Assembly: GCA_013115135.1 (NCBI GenBank)
Contig: JABANP010000213.1
Location: forward strand, 21,177-85,176
Direction: 5' to 3'
From: Perkinsus olseni
Taxonomy: Eukaryota > Perkinsozoa > Perkinsida > Perkinsidae
Length of the DNA: 64,000 nt
The translations under genes and the position numbers were made by a program. Positions 26,001-37,215 of the stretch are shown one piece after another. Numbering within the stretch: position 1 is the stretch's first letter; each line of letters opens with the position of its first letter. Under the pieces are notes generated by a model that was not told the DNA's origin, searched no databases, and worked only from the letters and a program-made list of their open reading frames with translations.

Positions 26001-26618
26001 CGCTAGAGCTGCTGGACCAGGCGAGTGAGAAGGCTCAGGCCGATACACGTGCTAAAGTCGAGCGTGCCGTGGATAAGGTGGGCACGTGTTCGACTTGGCC
26101 ATTCGCGGCGCATGATGAGAAAATTATGACACCTCATATGATCATTCTCACCTTATAGGTGAGAAATTACGACAGGCAGCTGAACCAAGGCTACAAGGAG
26201 GCTGAGGAGTTCTCTGAGTATTGCCACTAGCTAAGAAGGGGATTCCTTCGGATGTGAGCATTTGCAGGTATGCTGATGAAGAAGTTGCAAAGTTGGAAGA
26301 GAAAGACAAAGAAACAGAGGCCGAGAGAGAGGAGGTTATGGAAGAGTCCGTGCGAGATCTCGAGGAGTTGGAAAAATCGCAGGATAAGTTGAACAAAGGT
26401 GATTCAAATGAGCGCTATCAAGAACTATGCAGGAATGTTTTTACAGAACAACTGCTGGGAATCAAGGGAGCTTTGCGGAAATTCAACACGAACCTCGAAA
26501 AGAACGCAGAAGAGGTAGGACGCAGCTCTTTCCTTTTCTCCCAAAATCACTTTCTTAGGTGCTCGAGAGCGCTGGAGTCGAGGAGGAGACCTCCGAAGAG
26601 GATAATAATGCGGCATGA
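20090..26618 (+). CDS. secreted giant coiled-coil protein, tandem paralogue 3
   Basis: Third paralogue, starting only 184 nt after the stop of the second. The ATG at 20090 gives a signal peptide (MVKCCRLITALGTATALC). After a 43-nt intron comes DADISSLLAHRAHRPRAGDDE, then ISRLVADYSDLGTEEELMEI and VDARAEMALIYKARRRR. A single-base frame break in the G-run near 20725 must be bridged to reach VRACEMLG and SDADNYDCHIRR. Adding one G restores EPAGVRACE, so a homopolymer error is likely. The coiled coil with many introns runs to DVAFRLGLVRQACAQF. The final exon (VLESAGVEEETSEEDNNAA) ends in an acidic tail with the stop at 26616. Function unknown. The shared N-terminal exons and the Asp/Tyr/Cys/His motif are the best handles for a family search. 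Confidence 0.65.
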
Positions 26619-26865
26619 TGCTCATGATCACACTCAATGGTGTTAACATTCATTCCTCGCACTGTTGTATTGATATGTTAACCACGCAAGTGAAGTGCAA
26701 AAGAAAAAGTTCTAATCTGAAAGTACGAGAGTACTGATTCCTAGATTGTCCTTACGTAGCTGCTGATTTACTTTACACCAGGGTTGCCTATCAAGAGTTT
26801 CTAATAGAAGCCTTCTATTGATATGACAACCACGCAATTGTATCACAAAATGAAACAAATCAATT
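26619..26865. other. convergent intergenic gap with a direct repeat
   Basis: Short gap between two convergent genes. It holds a diverged direct repeat of about 60 bp, 26668-26726 and 26816-26876, both starting TATTGATATG. The second copy runs into the last codons of the transporter. Confidence 0.5.
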
Positions 26866-28548
26866 CTAATGAGTACCGAAATTGACAATGTTCGATATCG
26901 TAGCACTGACCATAACAGTAAGCCCGAATATGAGTATGCATGCATCGCTCTTCGTGTTGCCTCCAATCAGCTTCATGTGGCATACAGGAGGGGCTATGAA
27001 GACCAAGGGCAGACCGCACATGGACCCGATGAGGGATATGAAATGGTCTAAGTCCCGACCCGCTACCAAAGCGACGCCTGCAAGGAAGAACAAATACGCC
27101 AGCCTGAAAATATTTTTGACCATCTTTCGTCGTAAAGAGACGTGTCGCCGCTTTGGGAAACATCCCGAGTAGTATTCGACCAGTCGGACGGCAGGCAGCA
27201 GCTGGAAGGGCATGGTGATGAAGACAGCCAGGGTGTACCTGCTGGGTGATGGGACACGCCTTGTGCAACAAGCAACGTACATAGCTTTCACAGCACTCGT
27301 TCGAAGGCTTTCTTGCGGCAAGTTGGACAGGACGATGGTTTGCGTGTTCGGGCCAAATTCAAAATAACCTGTATATTGAGTAAAGCAGCTGAGATGAGGA
27401 GGCACCGACCTGCTAGGCCGATGAAGAGAAATGACGCTGTCGTTATGGAGAATGCTCGAGTGAAGACCTTCCCGAACTGCTCAGGCTCCCTCATAGAATC
27501 GTACGTGGGTAATATCAAACCGATACCTTCAAAAACGTATCTGATGAGGGAAGGGGTGGAGTCCTCAACGGTCGAAGGAGAGCTTACAGTGCCGTGCCCA
27601 TGAATACCAGGAAACCGCCGTCCCAAAAATTAACTCGCGGATAAGTGCGCTGGTCCTTGTGGAGGGAAGAGGCTTCATCTTCGCCTGCTATGATGAAGCC
27701 TAGCAAGCCACACAGACTGAAGAAGATGAGGACCTGAGAACCACTGATGGCTTGTTGTTGTTGGTGATAGTAGGAAGTCTTTACGTTAGCGAGGAAGTTG
27801 GTGAACGACAGCTTCGACACCTGTCTGAACCAGCACAGCGGAGCGATGACCGCGGCTTGGATGGCGACCTGTGTTGAGTGCTCCTGGAGGTCTGTCTGGG
27901 GATGGGGATTTACTTTGGTAGAGAAGGAGAGGGAGGCTATCCAAGGGCTGATGTCCGAGGCCATGTTGGCTACGAAAACGAAGTAGCCGGTACAGATGCC
28001 CGACTGAAGGGCTAATAGAGAGAGATCGATCATGAACCTGATGGGAAGAGGGTAGGGGGATCATGAATCGCGAGGGACTACCTTCCCCATCTCGATCCTG
28101 TAGCCTTCTCCATGATATCACCATACCCGCCCTGCCGGACGACTCTACGACACTCCACTAACCTCAGGGAGCACGTAGCCGCCATGACGGCTAGGACGGG
28201 CAGGACTAGTGTTGAGAACAGCCAACCTCCATTCACCCAGGCTCTGGGGAGGTACAGGATACCGGACCCTAGGTTGGCCTTCAGGATGGCGATGCCAACC
28301 GACGTGCCGCTGGTGCGGTGTCTTGATGTTACGAAGCTGTTGGCTTGCTCAACAGCAGGCTTGCCTATCAACGGCTCCTCTATTATATCTAAGGTCGAAG
28401 CATGCTTTTCGCAAGTAGGGTACCATGTGACCTTCCAAAGATTCCTCAGCCTCATCATCGGCCCTCCAGCTGTCTTCCAGCCTAGTCTCGGCGTACCCCG
28501 CGTAATTCCTAGCAGCCAGCGCCAACTCCTTGAAATCCCCTCAACCAT
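26866..28548 (-). CDS. AAAP-family amino acid transporter (Aa_trans)
   Basis: Reads right to left from an ATG at 28548 to a TAG at 26866. After an N-terminal cytosolic stretch of about 85 residues comes the hallmark first transmembrane segment (GIAILKANLGSGILYLPRA), then further membrane spans in exons around 28033-27584, 27600-27290 and 27400-26866. Other family-like signatures include FEGIGLILPTYDSM and a late ISLIGSMCGLPLVFIAPP, which resembles the conserved GS..G.PL segment of the family. The architecture fits the roughly 11-span H+- or Na+-coupled amino-acid/auxin permease family. Substrate and membrane cannot be read from sequence. It is divergent from the DnaJ gene, with 221 nt between start codons. 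Introns are short, and exact borders in the middle are provisional. Confidence 0.8.
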
Positions 28549-28692
28549 CTTCCTCTACCTGAACATTATTATGTCAGCATTATCCACTGCCCGGCAGGCT
28601 GCTGGTGACGCTGTCATTGCGACAAAGAGCAGAAGAAATATGAGAATCACTGCGAAGGGCACTAATTGGTAAAATTCGGATCTTGATACGTA

Positions 28693-28707
28693 AAAAGCGC
28701 GCGCCCG
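28693..28707 (-). promoter_or_regulatory. GC-rich promoter motif, copy 3, in a divergent promoter
   Basis: The reverse complement reads CGGGCGCGCGCTTTT, identical over 15 bases to the copies at 3253 and 13532. It sits between the divergent starts of the amino-acid transporter (144 nt away, same orientation as the other copies relative to the gene) and the DnaJ gene (62 nt away). Confidence 0.5.
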
Positions 28708-28769
28708 GGTAGTTGTTTTGGAGCAACATCACGAGTCTATCAGCATCTACTATCTAATTTTTGGTCCCT

Positions 28770-30363
28770 ATGAGAGTCCTGCTCATACTGGGCTTACTGG
28801 CTCTTTGTAATGCTAGTTGGTGGTCCGGGAGTAAGGCTGTTGATGATGATGACGAGCCCTTCGATGACGAGGCTCAGGATTACTACAGTAACCACATTAC
28901 TCGGAGGGAGGAGGTGGCGACTGGTGTGGATGCTCAGGGATACTAGAGGTTAGCCCAGAGGCTACTGGAGCTGAGATCAAGCGGGCATATCGGCGGTTGT
29001 CTTTGAAGAACCACCCCGATAAGGGAGGGGATGAGGACCTCTTCCAGAAGGTAGGGGCGCCTCTGCTGTTGCCGAGTCCATGACAAGGGTGGTACTCGTC
29101 AGATCTCACAGGCCTACGAAGTTTTGAGCGACCCCAACAAGCGTCGAGTGTAATGGCAGCTGAGAGTGTCTAGGGAACAGTCTGGGTAATATCAGATACG
29201 ACCTTGATGGTGTCGATGGCCTGGAGGAGTTGGCTAAGAGGGATGCTCAGGGGCAGGCGGGATTCCATGACCCATTCAGCGATATGTTCGGCAGCTTTTT
29301 CGGTGGTGGCGGTGGAGGGAGGTAGTCTTGGGAAGGGCGACAAGGCGCTACTGGACTCCGCGCGTGACGGTCTCTGTCGACCCTCAGCTGGGTTCATATC
29401 CCCCCACCCAGCATCACTCTCAGTAATTACTAAAGATTCTGTCGATACACGCGTCCGTTACGAAAATGGTTGGTAACGTGATGCTAGAAAGGTTTGTTGT
29501 TTACCCTGTAAATATAGCTGCTCGTGCAACATCCTAAAACGTTTTGTATTTTTCTTCTCCGATGCTCCTTCTTAGGCGACGGTCCGACAAAGCCCCTGAT
29601 CTGGAGATCCCACTTTTCGTGTCTCTCAACGACCTGTATTCAGGAAAAACATTCACACTCACTGCCTTCAAACAGAAACGATGTAAACGATGCAGAGGTG
29701 AGATGATATAATTCCATGGTTAGCATGGGTCAACCTAAGATTCCCTCAGGAACGGGAGCACGCACCAAGAAGGATTTTCAAGATTGTCCGGACTGCCAAG
29801 GGCAAGGCGTTGTAGTTCGGATGGTCCAGCTCGGCCCGGGGATGTACCAACAGCTGCACGAGCCTTGTGGTCGATGCGGCGGCAAGGGAAAAATTGCCGC
29901 TCGAAAATGCCCCAAGTGCGGCGGAGCCCGAGTCGTGCCGGGAGTGGATACCTACGAAGTGGTAGTAGAAAGGGGGGTTCCTGAAGGGCACAGGATCAGC
30001 ATACCCTATGCTGGTGATGAGAGCCCTGAGAGGGCCGCTGGGGCTGTCACTTATGTGATACACACGATGCCTCATCCGACCATGCGTCGGGAAGGTCAGG
30101 ACCTTCACATGGAGTATGTTATTAGCCTGAGGGAGTCCTTGCTGGGTTTTACGAAGACGGTGGAGCACTTGGACGGTCATGAGATAGTTTTGGATCGCAC
30201 TGGGAAGGTTACTAAGTCGGGGCTGGTGGTGCGGTACCCAGGAGAAGGGATGCCATTGAAGGACGTCCCGAGCGAGGCCGGCGACTTGGTCGTGAAATTC
30301 CGAGTAGAGTTCCCGGAGAAGCTGACCGAGGAGCAGATCAAGGGATTAGAGGGAGTCCTTTAG
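28770..30363 (+). CDS. ER-type DnaJ/Hsp40 co-chaperone with zinc-finger domain
   Basis: Predicted Hsp70 (BiP) co-chaperone. The ATG at 28770 starts a signal peptide (MRVLLILGLLALCNASWW), followed by an acidic stretch. A 50-nt intron (28888-28937) joins DYY to RILEVSPEATG, giving a canonical J domain with its HPD (KNHPDKGG). The next intron is 29051-29102, followed by QAYEVLSDPNKRR. A Gly/Phe region follows (HDPFSDMFGSFFGGGG), then a larger intron to about 29571. The zinc-finger repeats are complete: CKRCRGTG (joined over intron 29698-29749), CPDCQGQG, CGRCGGKG and CPKCGGAR. The C-terminal substrate-binding region runs to 30363. There is no KDEL-like tail. The segment around 29150-29200, after the J domain, was not cleanly resolved. 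Confidence 0.88.
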
Positions 30364-30487
30364 CGACTTGGGAAGCCGCCCAGCGTGCAACTATCGTCGC
30401 AGTTTTTGTCCCTCTCTGATCGTAAGTTGTCGTTGAGTTCAGTCCAGAGGTTGAGGTTGGGGTCTTTGGTGAGGGTCTGCCTTGGTA

Positions 30488-30820
30488 ATGTTTGAGCTCA
30501 TCGTTGGAGTGGCTGTCGGGGCTGGGCTAGGTGGGAGGAGAGGGAGGGGCTTTGCAGGCCTTACTGTTGAGGGCAGGCGCCTACTTCCCCGACCGAGTTC
30601 GACCGTGCTTCGAACCATTGGTGACGGAGACCAGAAAAATAGGGATCCGCCTGAGGGACAAAGTGGGCTGACTAAGGCTCGTAGGGTGGGTATCACTGCA
30701 CAGATCCGCTCGTTGAAGGAGGATCCCTCGGCCCCCAAGGACCACTTGGGCCCCAGCAACAACGGCAGACCCTCCCTGGTGTCGCCTCTGCCTGTCGCCC
30801 ATCCCGCTGCTGCATCCTAG
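30488..30820 (+). CDS. hypothetical small protein with hydrophobic N-terminus
   Basis: A 110-codon ATG frame beginning MFELIVGVAVGAGLGG, a possible signal or single membrane segment, followed by an Arg/Pro/Ser-rich tail with no known motif. It starts 124 nt after the DnaJ stop on the same strand. It could be a real short gene or part of an unresolved longer one. Confidence 0.35.
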   Translation: MFELIVGVAVGAGLGGRRGRGFAGLTVEGRRLLPRPSSTVLRTIGDGDQKNRDPPEGQSGLTKARRVGITAQIRSLKEDPSAPKDHLGPSNNGRPSLVSPLPVAHPAAAS

Positions 30821-31117
30821 ACTGTATAGCCACTCTTGTGAAGATACTCGATATTGTCGTCGCCACGAATTTGTACTCCTTTTTAATTCATGTACTGATC
30901 ACATCGCCTTGGGTTGTCAATGGCCAAGTAGTGGACTGAGCAGACCCTTCTTAATAGCTCATCCGGGCTGATGCAGATCTCTCGGCCGTCATCCGCCGCC
31001 AGTTCTAGGCCGGGCAGTACGAGTACACTGCCATCAGGGAAGGGGGAAGACCGAGGCCGTTCATCGGTGAGGACCTCAGCGGCACTACTACCACTTAGCC
31101 GCTGATTGTGTTATCAG

Positions 31118-32771
31118 GAGGTGTCCGCGAAACTAGCGGCAATTCAGTCCAATATAGAGGAGGCGCGGGGACCTCGGGGGCGGCCAGACGGGATCTCTTC
31201 GAAAGTGAGGACGGCGATCAGACGACTTTGATGGGGTCTGGCTAGATACGACAGCTGGGCGATAGGGTGCAGCGGACCATAAGTGGGGACCAGGCCAAGA
31301 TAGGTCTGATTTCGGAACAGGTAGGCTCGTCGTGGGTCGAGGATGATGCACTACCTGGGCCTTTGAGGAAGCGCCTGCATACCGAGGATAGGGCTGGCCT
31401 AGACTGCGCGTCGCCTGATGCTGCTGCTGCTGCTGTTGAGACCCTCTACCTCTGGCCAGTTCAGCACTCTGGCTATCAATCAGTTCAGCGCTTCTCTTGA
31501 GGGGACTTGCCCGGTAGATAACGAAGTTACGAGAGAGTCTACACAGCGATACCGTCGCCGCTGAGCTCCTCACCGAAAGGATGCAGAAGGACCTCAAATT
31601 GGTAGGGTGATGATGATGATACTTCGTCTTAGTTCGCCAACGGCAACCCCTCAGGTTGAGTCATCAGCGGACCTCGACATCAACGCCCTCCGGCAGGCCA
31701 GGACGGACTCCCTTGCTAAGCTAGAGAAGGCACTCAACAATACAGTGGCTGAGATTACTGAGGTCGGGGACTCTTCCGGGCCTGCTCGGTGTTGCATGTG
31801 GGGGTAATCGTCAGGAATATCGCAGTAGACGGGAGGCTCAAAGGCAACGCAAGAAGGACTACTGCCGGCAGGTAGACCTGGACGGATTCTGCAGAGTCCC
31901 GACTACCTCTACAGGTGGCTGAGGAGGTGTGCCGGCTGACGACGGAGAAAGAGCGGCTACGGCAAGCCCGAACAGCGGAGGGAGATAAGATAAGGGAAAC
32001 CATCGAGGCTGGTTGGTGTGTCGAGACTCGGCCATAGTCGACGTGGCTGCCTTCCCTCAGAGCTGTCGAGGGTAGGCGAGGCGGTATCGGCCGAACGGCA
32101 GAGTCGGGCGGCGTCCGAGGACAGAATGCTCAAGTGAGCCGCCGAGCTCATCGGTTGGGCCCTTGTTGGTAGCCAACTAGTTGTAGGAAGCTTGAAGAGA
32201 TCTGTGGACGGATGCAAGGGGACATGGCAGAGGAGCGTCGGCAGCGAGAGGAGGCTGAGGAGCAGCTCATAACCCTACTAGAGGACACCTGTACTACTAC
32301 CGCTACCACAGTCGTGGGGACCCCTCATCCGCGGCCCACCAGGTAGCAGAGTCGAAGCGTCTTTCAGTAAACACGGCAAAGTGCCTATCAATGACGATAG
32401 TTGGCAACAGCAGTGACCTTGAGCTAGTGTTGGGTTAGTATATACTCAGCGCCACTGGCCCCTTCGGACACCCTCCCTCGATGCCCTCTACTCTACTCAG
32501 TCTGCACCACTCCCTCCAGCCTAGCCTCCTCCCTGACCAGCGGCAACAGGAGGAGGCTACCTCATTCCTGGCCGGCATATGGGTGCGGCCGATCGACGCC
32601 CCTTCATAATACAGCCTTCCTCCCCCTCAGCCTAACAAGTGCAAGTTGATCGACACTGTATTGGTGTGTCGACCTAAGCCCCCGGCTGATGAGCCCAGTT
32701 ACGTCGAGCCCGCCGCGGCGCCTCTCATGAACACCACCAAAATCGGAGTTCCGAAGATCTGCGGGGAGTGA
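31118..32771 (+). CDS. coiled-coil protein, 5' end unresolved
   Basis: A chain of short exons with good acceptors: EVSAKLAAIQSNIEEARG (from 31118), LGDRVQRTISGDQAKIGLIS, SSADLDINALRQARTDSLAK, VAEEVCRLTTEKERLRQAR and EEICGRMQGDMAEERRQREE. The last is followed by a Thr-rich linker and a final exon with KCKLIDTVLVCRPKPPADEP, ending at a TGA at 32769-32771. The central part is charged heptad-like helix. Exons upstream, between 30.83 and 31.1 kb, must exist but I could not place the start. No family recognised. Confidence 0.5.
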
Positions 32772-33120
32772 GACCGGTGTGCTCGTTACGGGCCCAGGAG
32801 CCTCACTTTGAAGGTACGCACATTACGACTGTCCTCCTGGGGCCCGGTGGCCTGAGGGCGCCACCCCCTACCCCGATCCAGCCAAGGAGCTCTCCAACAG
32901 CACCAATACTCAATACTCTACCATTCCCTCTCGTATCATTTTCACCATAGAGGTCGTCACTGCACTCCATAGGTCACAAAGATATGCCCATTTCCTTTAT
33001 ACGCTTTCCGTCGCCTTGGGTTCGATAGCGCCAATCAGCTTCTGGGGCCGTAGACGGAGCCGTGAAGGATCGACATCGAGGAGAAGTGCTCGTTCCGGCT
33101 TTCAGTGGCGGGTGGTAGAT

Positions 33121-36100
33121 ATGGCAGTTGAGCAACCCCCCGAATCGACAGAAGATCTGTCAGAGAAGGTCGATGCTGTTACACGGCAGAGGGACGACCT
33201 CAAGGCGCTGTGTGAAAAGCTGGCGATGGTCATCAAGGAGGAGGAGTCGGCTCGACGAGTAGTGCCACCCTCCGTCCTCTGCCGTCCGACACGACGTCTC
33301 AGGACATCACCGAAGAGTGCGCAGCATCAAAGAAGCGTCAGCAGGAACTGGAGGTCGAACTTGAGCGGACGCTGGAGAGTTCACGGAGGGAGACAGAGAA
33401 GGTGCGGCCTTTACGCGGGCAGACCAGCCGGCAGCGACCTGTTAGGCGATGGTTGAGAAGGAGAACTACGAAGCGGAGATCGGGGTTACCAAAAGGGACA
33501 TGCTGCAGAGGGTGAGGGAGTTTGAAGGGAAGATGTCGAAGATAAGGGAAGAGGTACCGTGGCCTGCTGCTCAATTAGATGTGCGGCAGTAGGGCTAGGA
33601 CTTGGTACCAAGTACTGTACGCGTATGGGTACGGTTCCATAATCGTAATACCCGTCTGTTCCCAAGTACGAAGCAAGTGCTCGTGCACAGCACGCTAACA
33701 GCCAGTAGCGCGCGGCTATTCACCGAAGGACAGAACCATGCTGTAGTTGGACTACACGGGCTCTGGGGCAGTTTGTGACAACAACCTGATGGGCACCGCT
33801 ATACTGTAACCTACCGTTCCTCTGTAGTCTCCGATTCTTACATCCCTTCGGACGTGCAGTAATTTCAAATCACTAGCGTACTAACCCCTCGTTCCCGTAC
33901 TAGGTCTGTAGTTTGAGATGTACTCCGTACAGTACTTTCCTGCCGCCCAGTGCGGCTGCTGCCCAGCTCTATGCTCAGTGGCAGCGATAGAGTGGCTCAG
34001 GTCGAGAGCAGCACCTTAGACAACCAGAGGCTGGCGCATGAGGTGCTTAGACAACAGCGGTTAGTGAAGGCGGGAGAGGAGGAGATGGCACGCCTCAAGA
34101 CCGAGGTAGAGTACTCTAGTCTGCAGCAGCAAGCTAGGGAGGCAGTGGCTTCCTGCCGAGGAGCGTTATCTGTTGCTTAGCTCACGACTGCTACTGAGGA
34201 TTGCAGGGAGGCCGAAGCGAAGGCCAATACCCTGCAGGTGGATTTGGAAGCCTCTCGGAAGGCTGGGCAGGATATGAAGTTGGAGCTGGATAGGTGGAAT
34301 AGGAACACTTCTTCAGGAGTCCATTCTTCAGCCCAGGTGCCAGTCGAGGGTGGAGGCTCTCAAGACCGACCTAGGTGCTCAGCGGAAGGCCAGGGCCAAA
34401 CTAGAGGCTACAGTAGAGGCCCTGCGAGGGGCAGTGGTCACTGAGAACTCCGGTGGGTTGACGATGACTTGTTGGGGAGTGGACATCCCCTTGCCAGATA
34501 AGTCTACAGCTAGTAGAAGCCTAGAGGATGCGAATAAGAGGATGGCGCGGTTGGAGAAGGAAAAGGAGAAAGCTGAGGGGCAGCTGAAAAAAATGATTGC
34601 CATGGTAGCTGCCGCCTCCGTTCGGACGGTCCCCTTGATGCGGGCCCAGCAGCTGTGTTGGTCTAGGTCAGAACGTTAGAGGACACTCAAGGCTCCTTGC
34701 TGAGCGAGCTCGAGACGACAACAGCTAAACTAGCGGACGTTGGCAGGAGTGCAACTGCCAGTGAGGAGACGAATGTCGATGCCTTGCGGAAGGTCCGGTC
34801 CACTCCTCGTTACTTGAACATCTCTCCGGGCTTTGCTCAGGCGGCCGAGCAGCATCAGGAGGTTGTCCGCATGCGTACGGCTATGCTCACCCTCGACCGG
34901 GAACGCGATGTAAAGAGAACCGACGTCTGAAGATAGTGCTCCATGACGCCCTTCAGGAGCTCCAATCGGCTGTGGACGAGAAGTCTGAGGAGATCTCTTC
35001 CCTACGAGCGACTAACAGGGAGCTGAGCGATAGAGTCGGAGAACTGAATCGTAAAGTGGAGCAACTCAGGCGGGAGGCCGAGGGCCAGCAGGTGCGGCTC
35101 GAGGATGTCCCTGATGACGCTTACTTCGAATAGGTTAACCTTAACAGTAGGGATGAGGAGGGTGCTGTACTACAGAAGACTATACAGCAACTCCAAGAAG
35201 AGACGGTCAGCACTACCACGGCACAGCTCTGGTCGCAGGACTTCTGCAGGTCCGGTTACGGACAGAGTTGGACGGGTCACAGCAGGAGGTCCGGAATATT
35301 ACCGAGGACGTCGCTCACATGACACGGGAAAATCAGGTGAGCTCATGATTCTGCCCGACCTCAACGCGTAATGGCTGTCCAACCTCAGTCACTTCACGCC
35401 GAGGTCATTCGCCTTTCGAGGGAGGCTTCCAACTTCAGGACTGCTCTGGACCATCAGAAACGAGACACACAAACAACAATGGAGGTGAGGAGGTACATCC
35501 AAAATCGGTAAAGATACCATCCCCCTGCAGGCTCTTCGCGCGGTCGAGCTAGAGAGGGATGACGTCAGAGAGCTGTACCATCAGGCGACTCTCGACGGGC
35601 ACAGGTTCAATCCCCGGTCGAGGAAACTTCGCAGGTGTACTTCTCAGGCGATCAGCATCCATCAGCACACTGCAGGAAGAGCGTGATCAGCTGGAGGAGA
35701 GTCTGGATCTTCTGACGAAGGAGAATGAGAAGTTCCAAGCGTCCCTTAGCGAAGCATTCAAGCATGTAGGCCCCGGCCTTCACCCTCCCTGCCCGAGCGC
35801 CCTTCCGCGCAGAATCGGCGTTTGCAAGTCGACCTCGATGCTACTGAGGATCAGAACCAGCAGCTTTTGAAGCAGTTGAGGGAAGTGAGCCGGATGGAGG
35901 GGGAACTTGAGGTTTACCGTCACGCGCCACGAAATGCATCTTCTGCGCACTCAGATGAATGATCTTCTCGCGGAGCAGCGGCGGATGGTGGCAGTGGCCG
36001 GGGAGGACCGAAATCGAGCGGAGGATGCCTGTCGGCAGCTTAGCACCGCGGGTTCGTGAAGGCCCGGTCGAGCCTTGGTCGCCCTTCACGTGTATCTTAG

Positions 36101-36598
36101 GCAACCATCAGTCACGAGAGTCGGCCAAGTTGGCGACACAGCTCGCGGCTGTTACTGCTGAGAATCAACGGCTGAGTGAGAAGCTTCGAGAGGCTCGCCA
36201 CGCCCTGCACGAAGAATCCAATCGGTATGAATGGGCGCCTGTGGCACCACTGCTGTGCCGAGTGGTCTGTGTAGGAGTCATCAGTTGGAAGACTATCTCA
36301 ACGACCAACGGCGGCGACACGCCATCGGAGTTGTTTCACCATTGCATCCGTCAGCTAGTGATTCTAGCTTTTCTTTACAAACACATCCTGAGTACATCAG
36401 CTTGTGTGATACTGTTGAACAGCAATATAAGCTCATCGGTAGGGAGGTACGCGGATCGTCCCACGGCAGGTTGCTGTTCTGGCAGGTGAGATGGACTCAA
36501 CACTCGTTCAACTGCAGAACGAAAACGCCGAGTTGAAGTCGATTATCGGTCAGCATCATCAGCAGCAGCTGGACGATTTCACTTCCAAGAACAGCTAA
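33121..36598 (+). CDS. long coiled-coil protein, unknown family
   Basis: The likely start is the ATG at 33121 (MAVEQPPESTEDLSEKVDAV). Many short exons keep a heptad-rich frame: RQRDDLKALCEKLAMVI, TLDNQRLAHEVLRQQRL, SLEDANKRMARLEKEKEKA, ALQELQSAVDEKSEEISSLR, HAEVIRLSREASNFRTAL, AVELERDDVRELYHQ and LAAVTAENQRLSEKLREA. The protein ends LVQLQNENAELKSIIGQ and DDFTSKNS before the TAA at 36596. One intron of about 440 nt (33562 to roughly 34000) carries a MITE-like insert. The pattern is like centrosomal or basal-body scaffolds such as CEP135/Bld10, but I cannot show homology. Confidence 0.55.
33610..33937. mobile_element. MITE-like insert with 12-bp terminal inverted repeats
   Basis: AAGTACTGTACG at 33610-33621 and its exact reverse complement at 33926-33937 bound 328 bp inside an intron of the coiled-coil gene. 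The insert has no coding frame. No target-site duplication is obvious. Size and ends fit a miniature inverted-repeat element, but a chance pair of 12-mers cannot be excluded. Confidence 0.35.
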
Positions 36599-37215
36599 CG
36601 TACGGTTGGGCCGATTACGTGTCTGCTATGCTGCTGCAGCAGTACTGCACAGTTTTGTAACATCACGTAATTCATTACTCACCATGAGCCAAGTTATCAC
36701 GGAGAATGAGTGTCGCGTCTGCAAGTGTGATCCAGATCCAAACTGCATCGAACGTGTACTTCGCAGGCGCCCGTCCAGCCAGGTAACTCAAGTGGAATTC
36801 CTGTCTAACCGGTAGACGGAACAGATATCGTCCTTGAATGTCCCGAACGCGTGGCGGGTGGAAAAAATGCGTTCCCAGTTCTCAAAAGAGTTTTGAGGCG
36901 ACATTGTGGCTGTCATGATCGCAGTGCCATCATACCTTGCCGAACATGACGCGAGCTTCAACTCGGTGATCCAGGGGTCACATCTTTTATTCACTCTCAA
37001 TTTGGGAATCACGAAGGGTATCACTGAACTCAAGACCCGACCCAAGTTCCACAGAAATCCTGTGAGAAACCAAATCATAAAGTAGAAAGTAGACTGGCAT
37101 CTCACCGCCAGGCTCATATGCACAAACGATAAGCCAAAATGGCTTCCTATAGAAACAGGCCAATGTTGAAAAACTCCCCGAAATGGTCGATGAAGTCCTC
37201 AGTATTACATACGGC
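36599..37215. other. intergenic or 3'-UTR sequence between convergent genes
   Basis: Between the plus-strand coiled-coil gene and the minus-strand phosphatase C. On the minus strand, stretches at about 37165-37130 and 37070-36990 are matched downstream of phosphatases A and B and are bounded by splice-like sites. They may be 3'-UTR exons or extra C-terminal exons. Confidence 0.4.
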
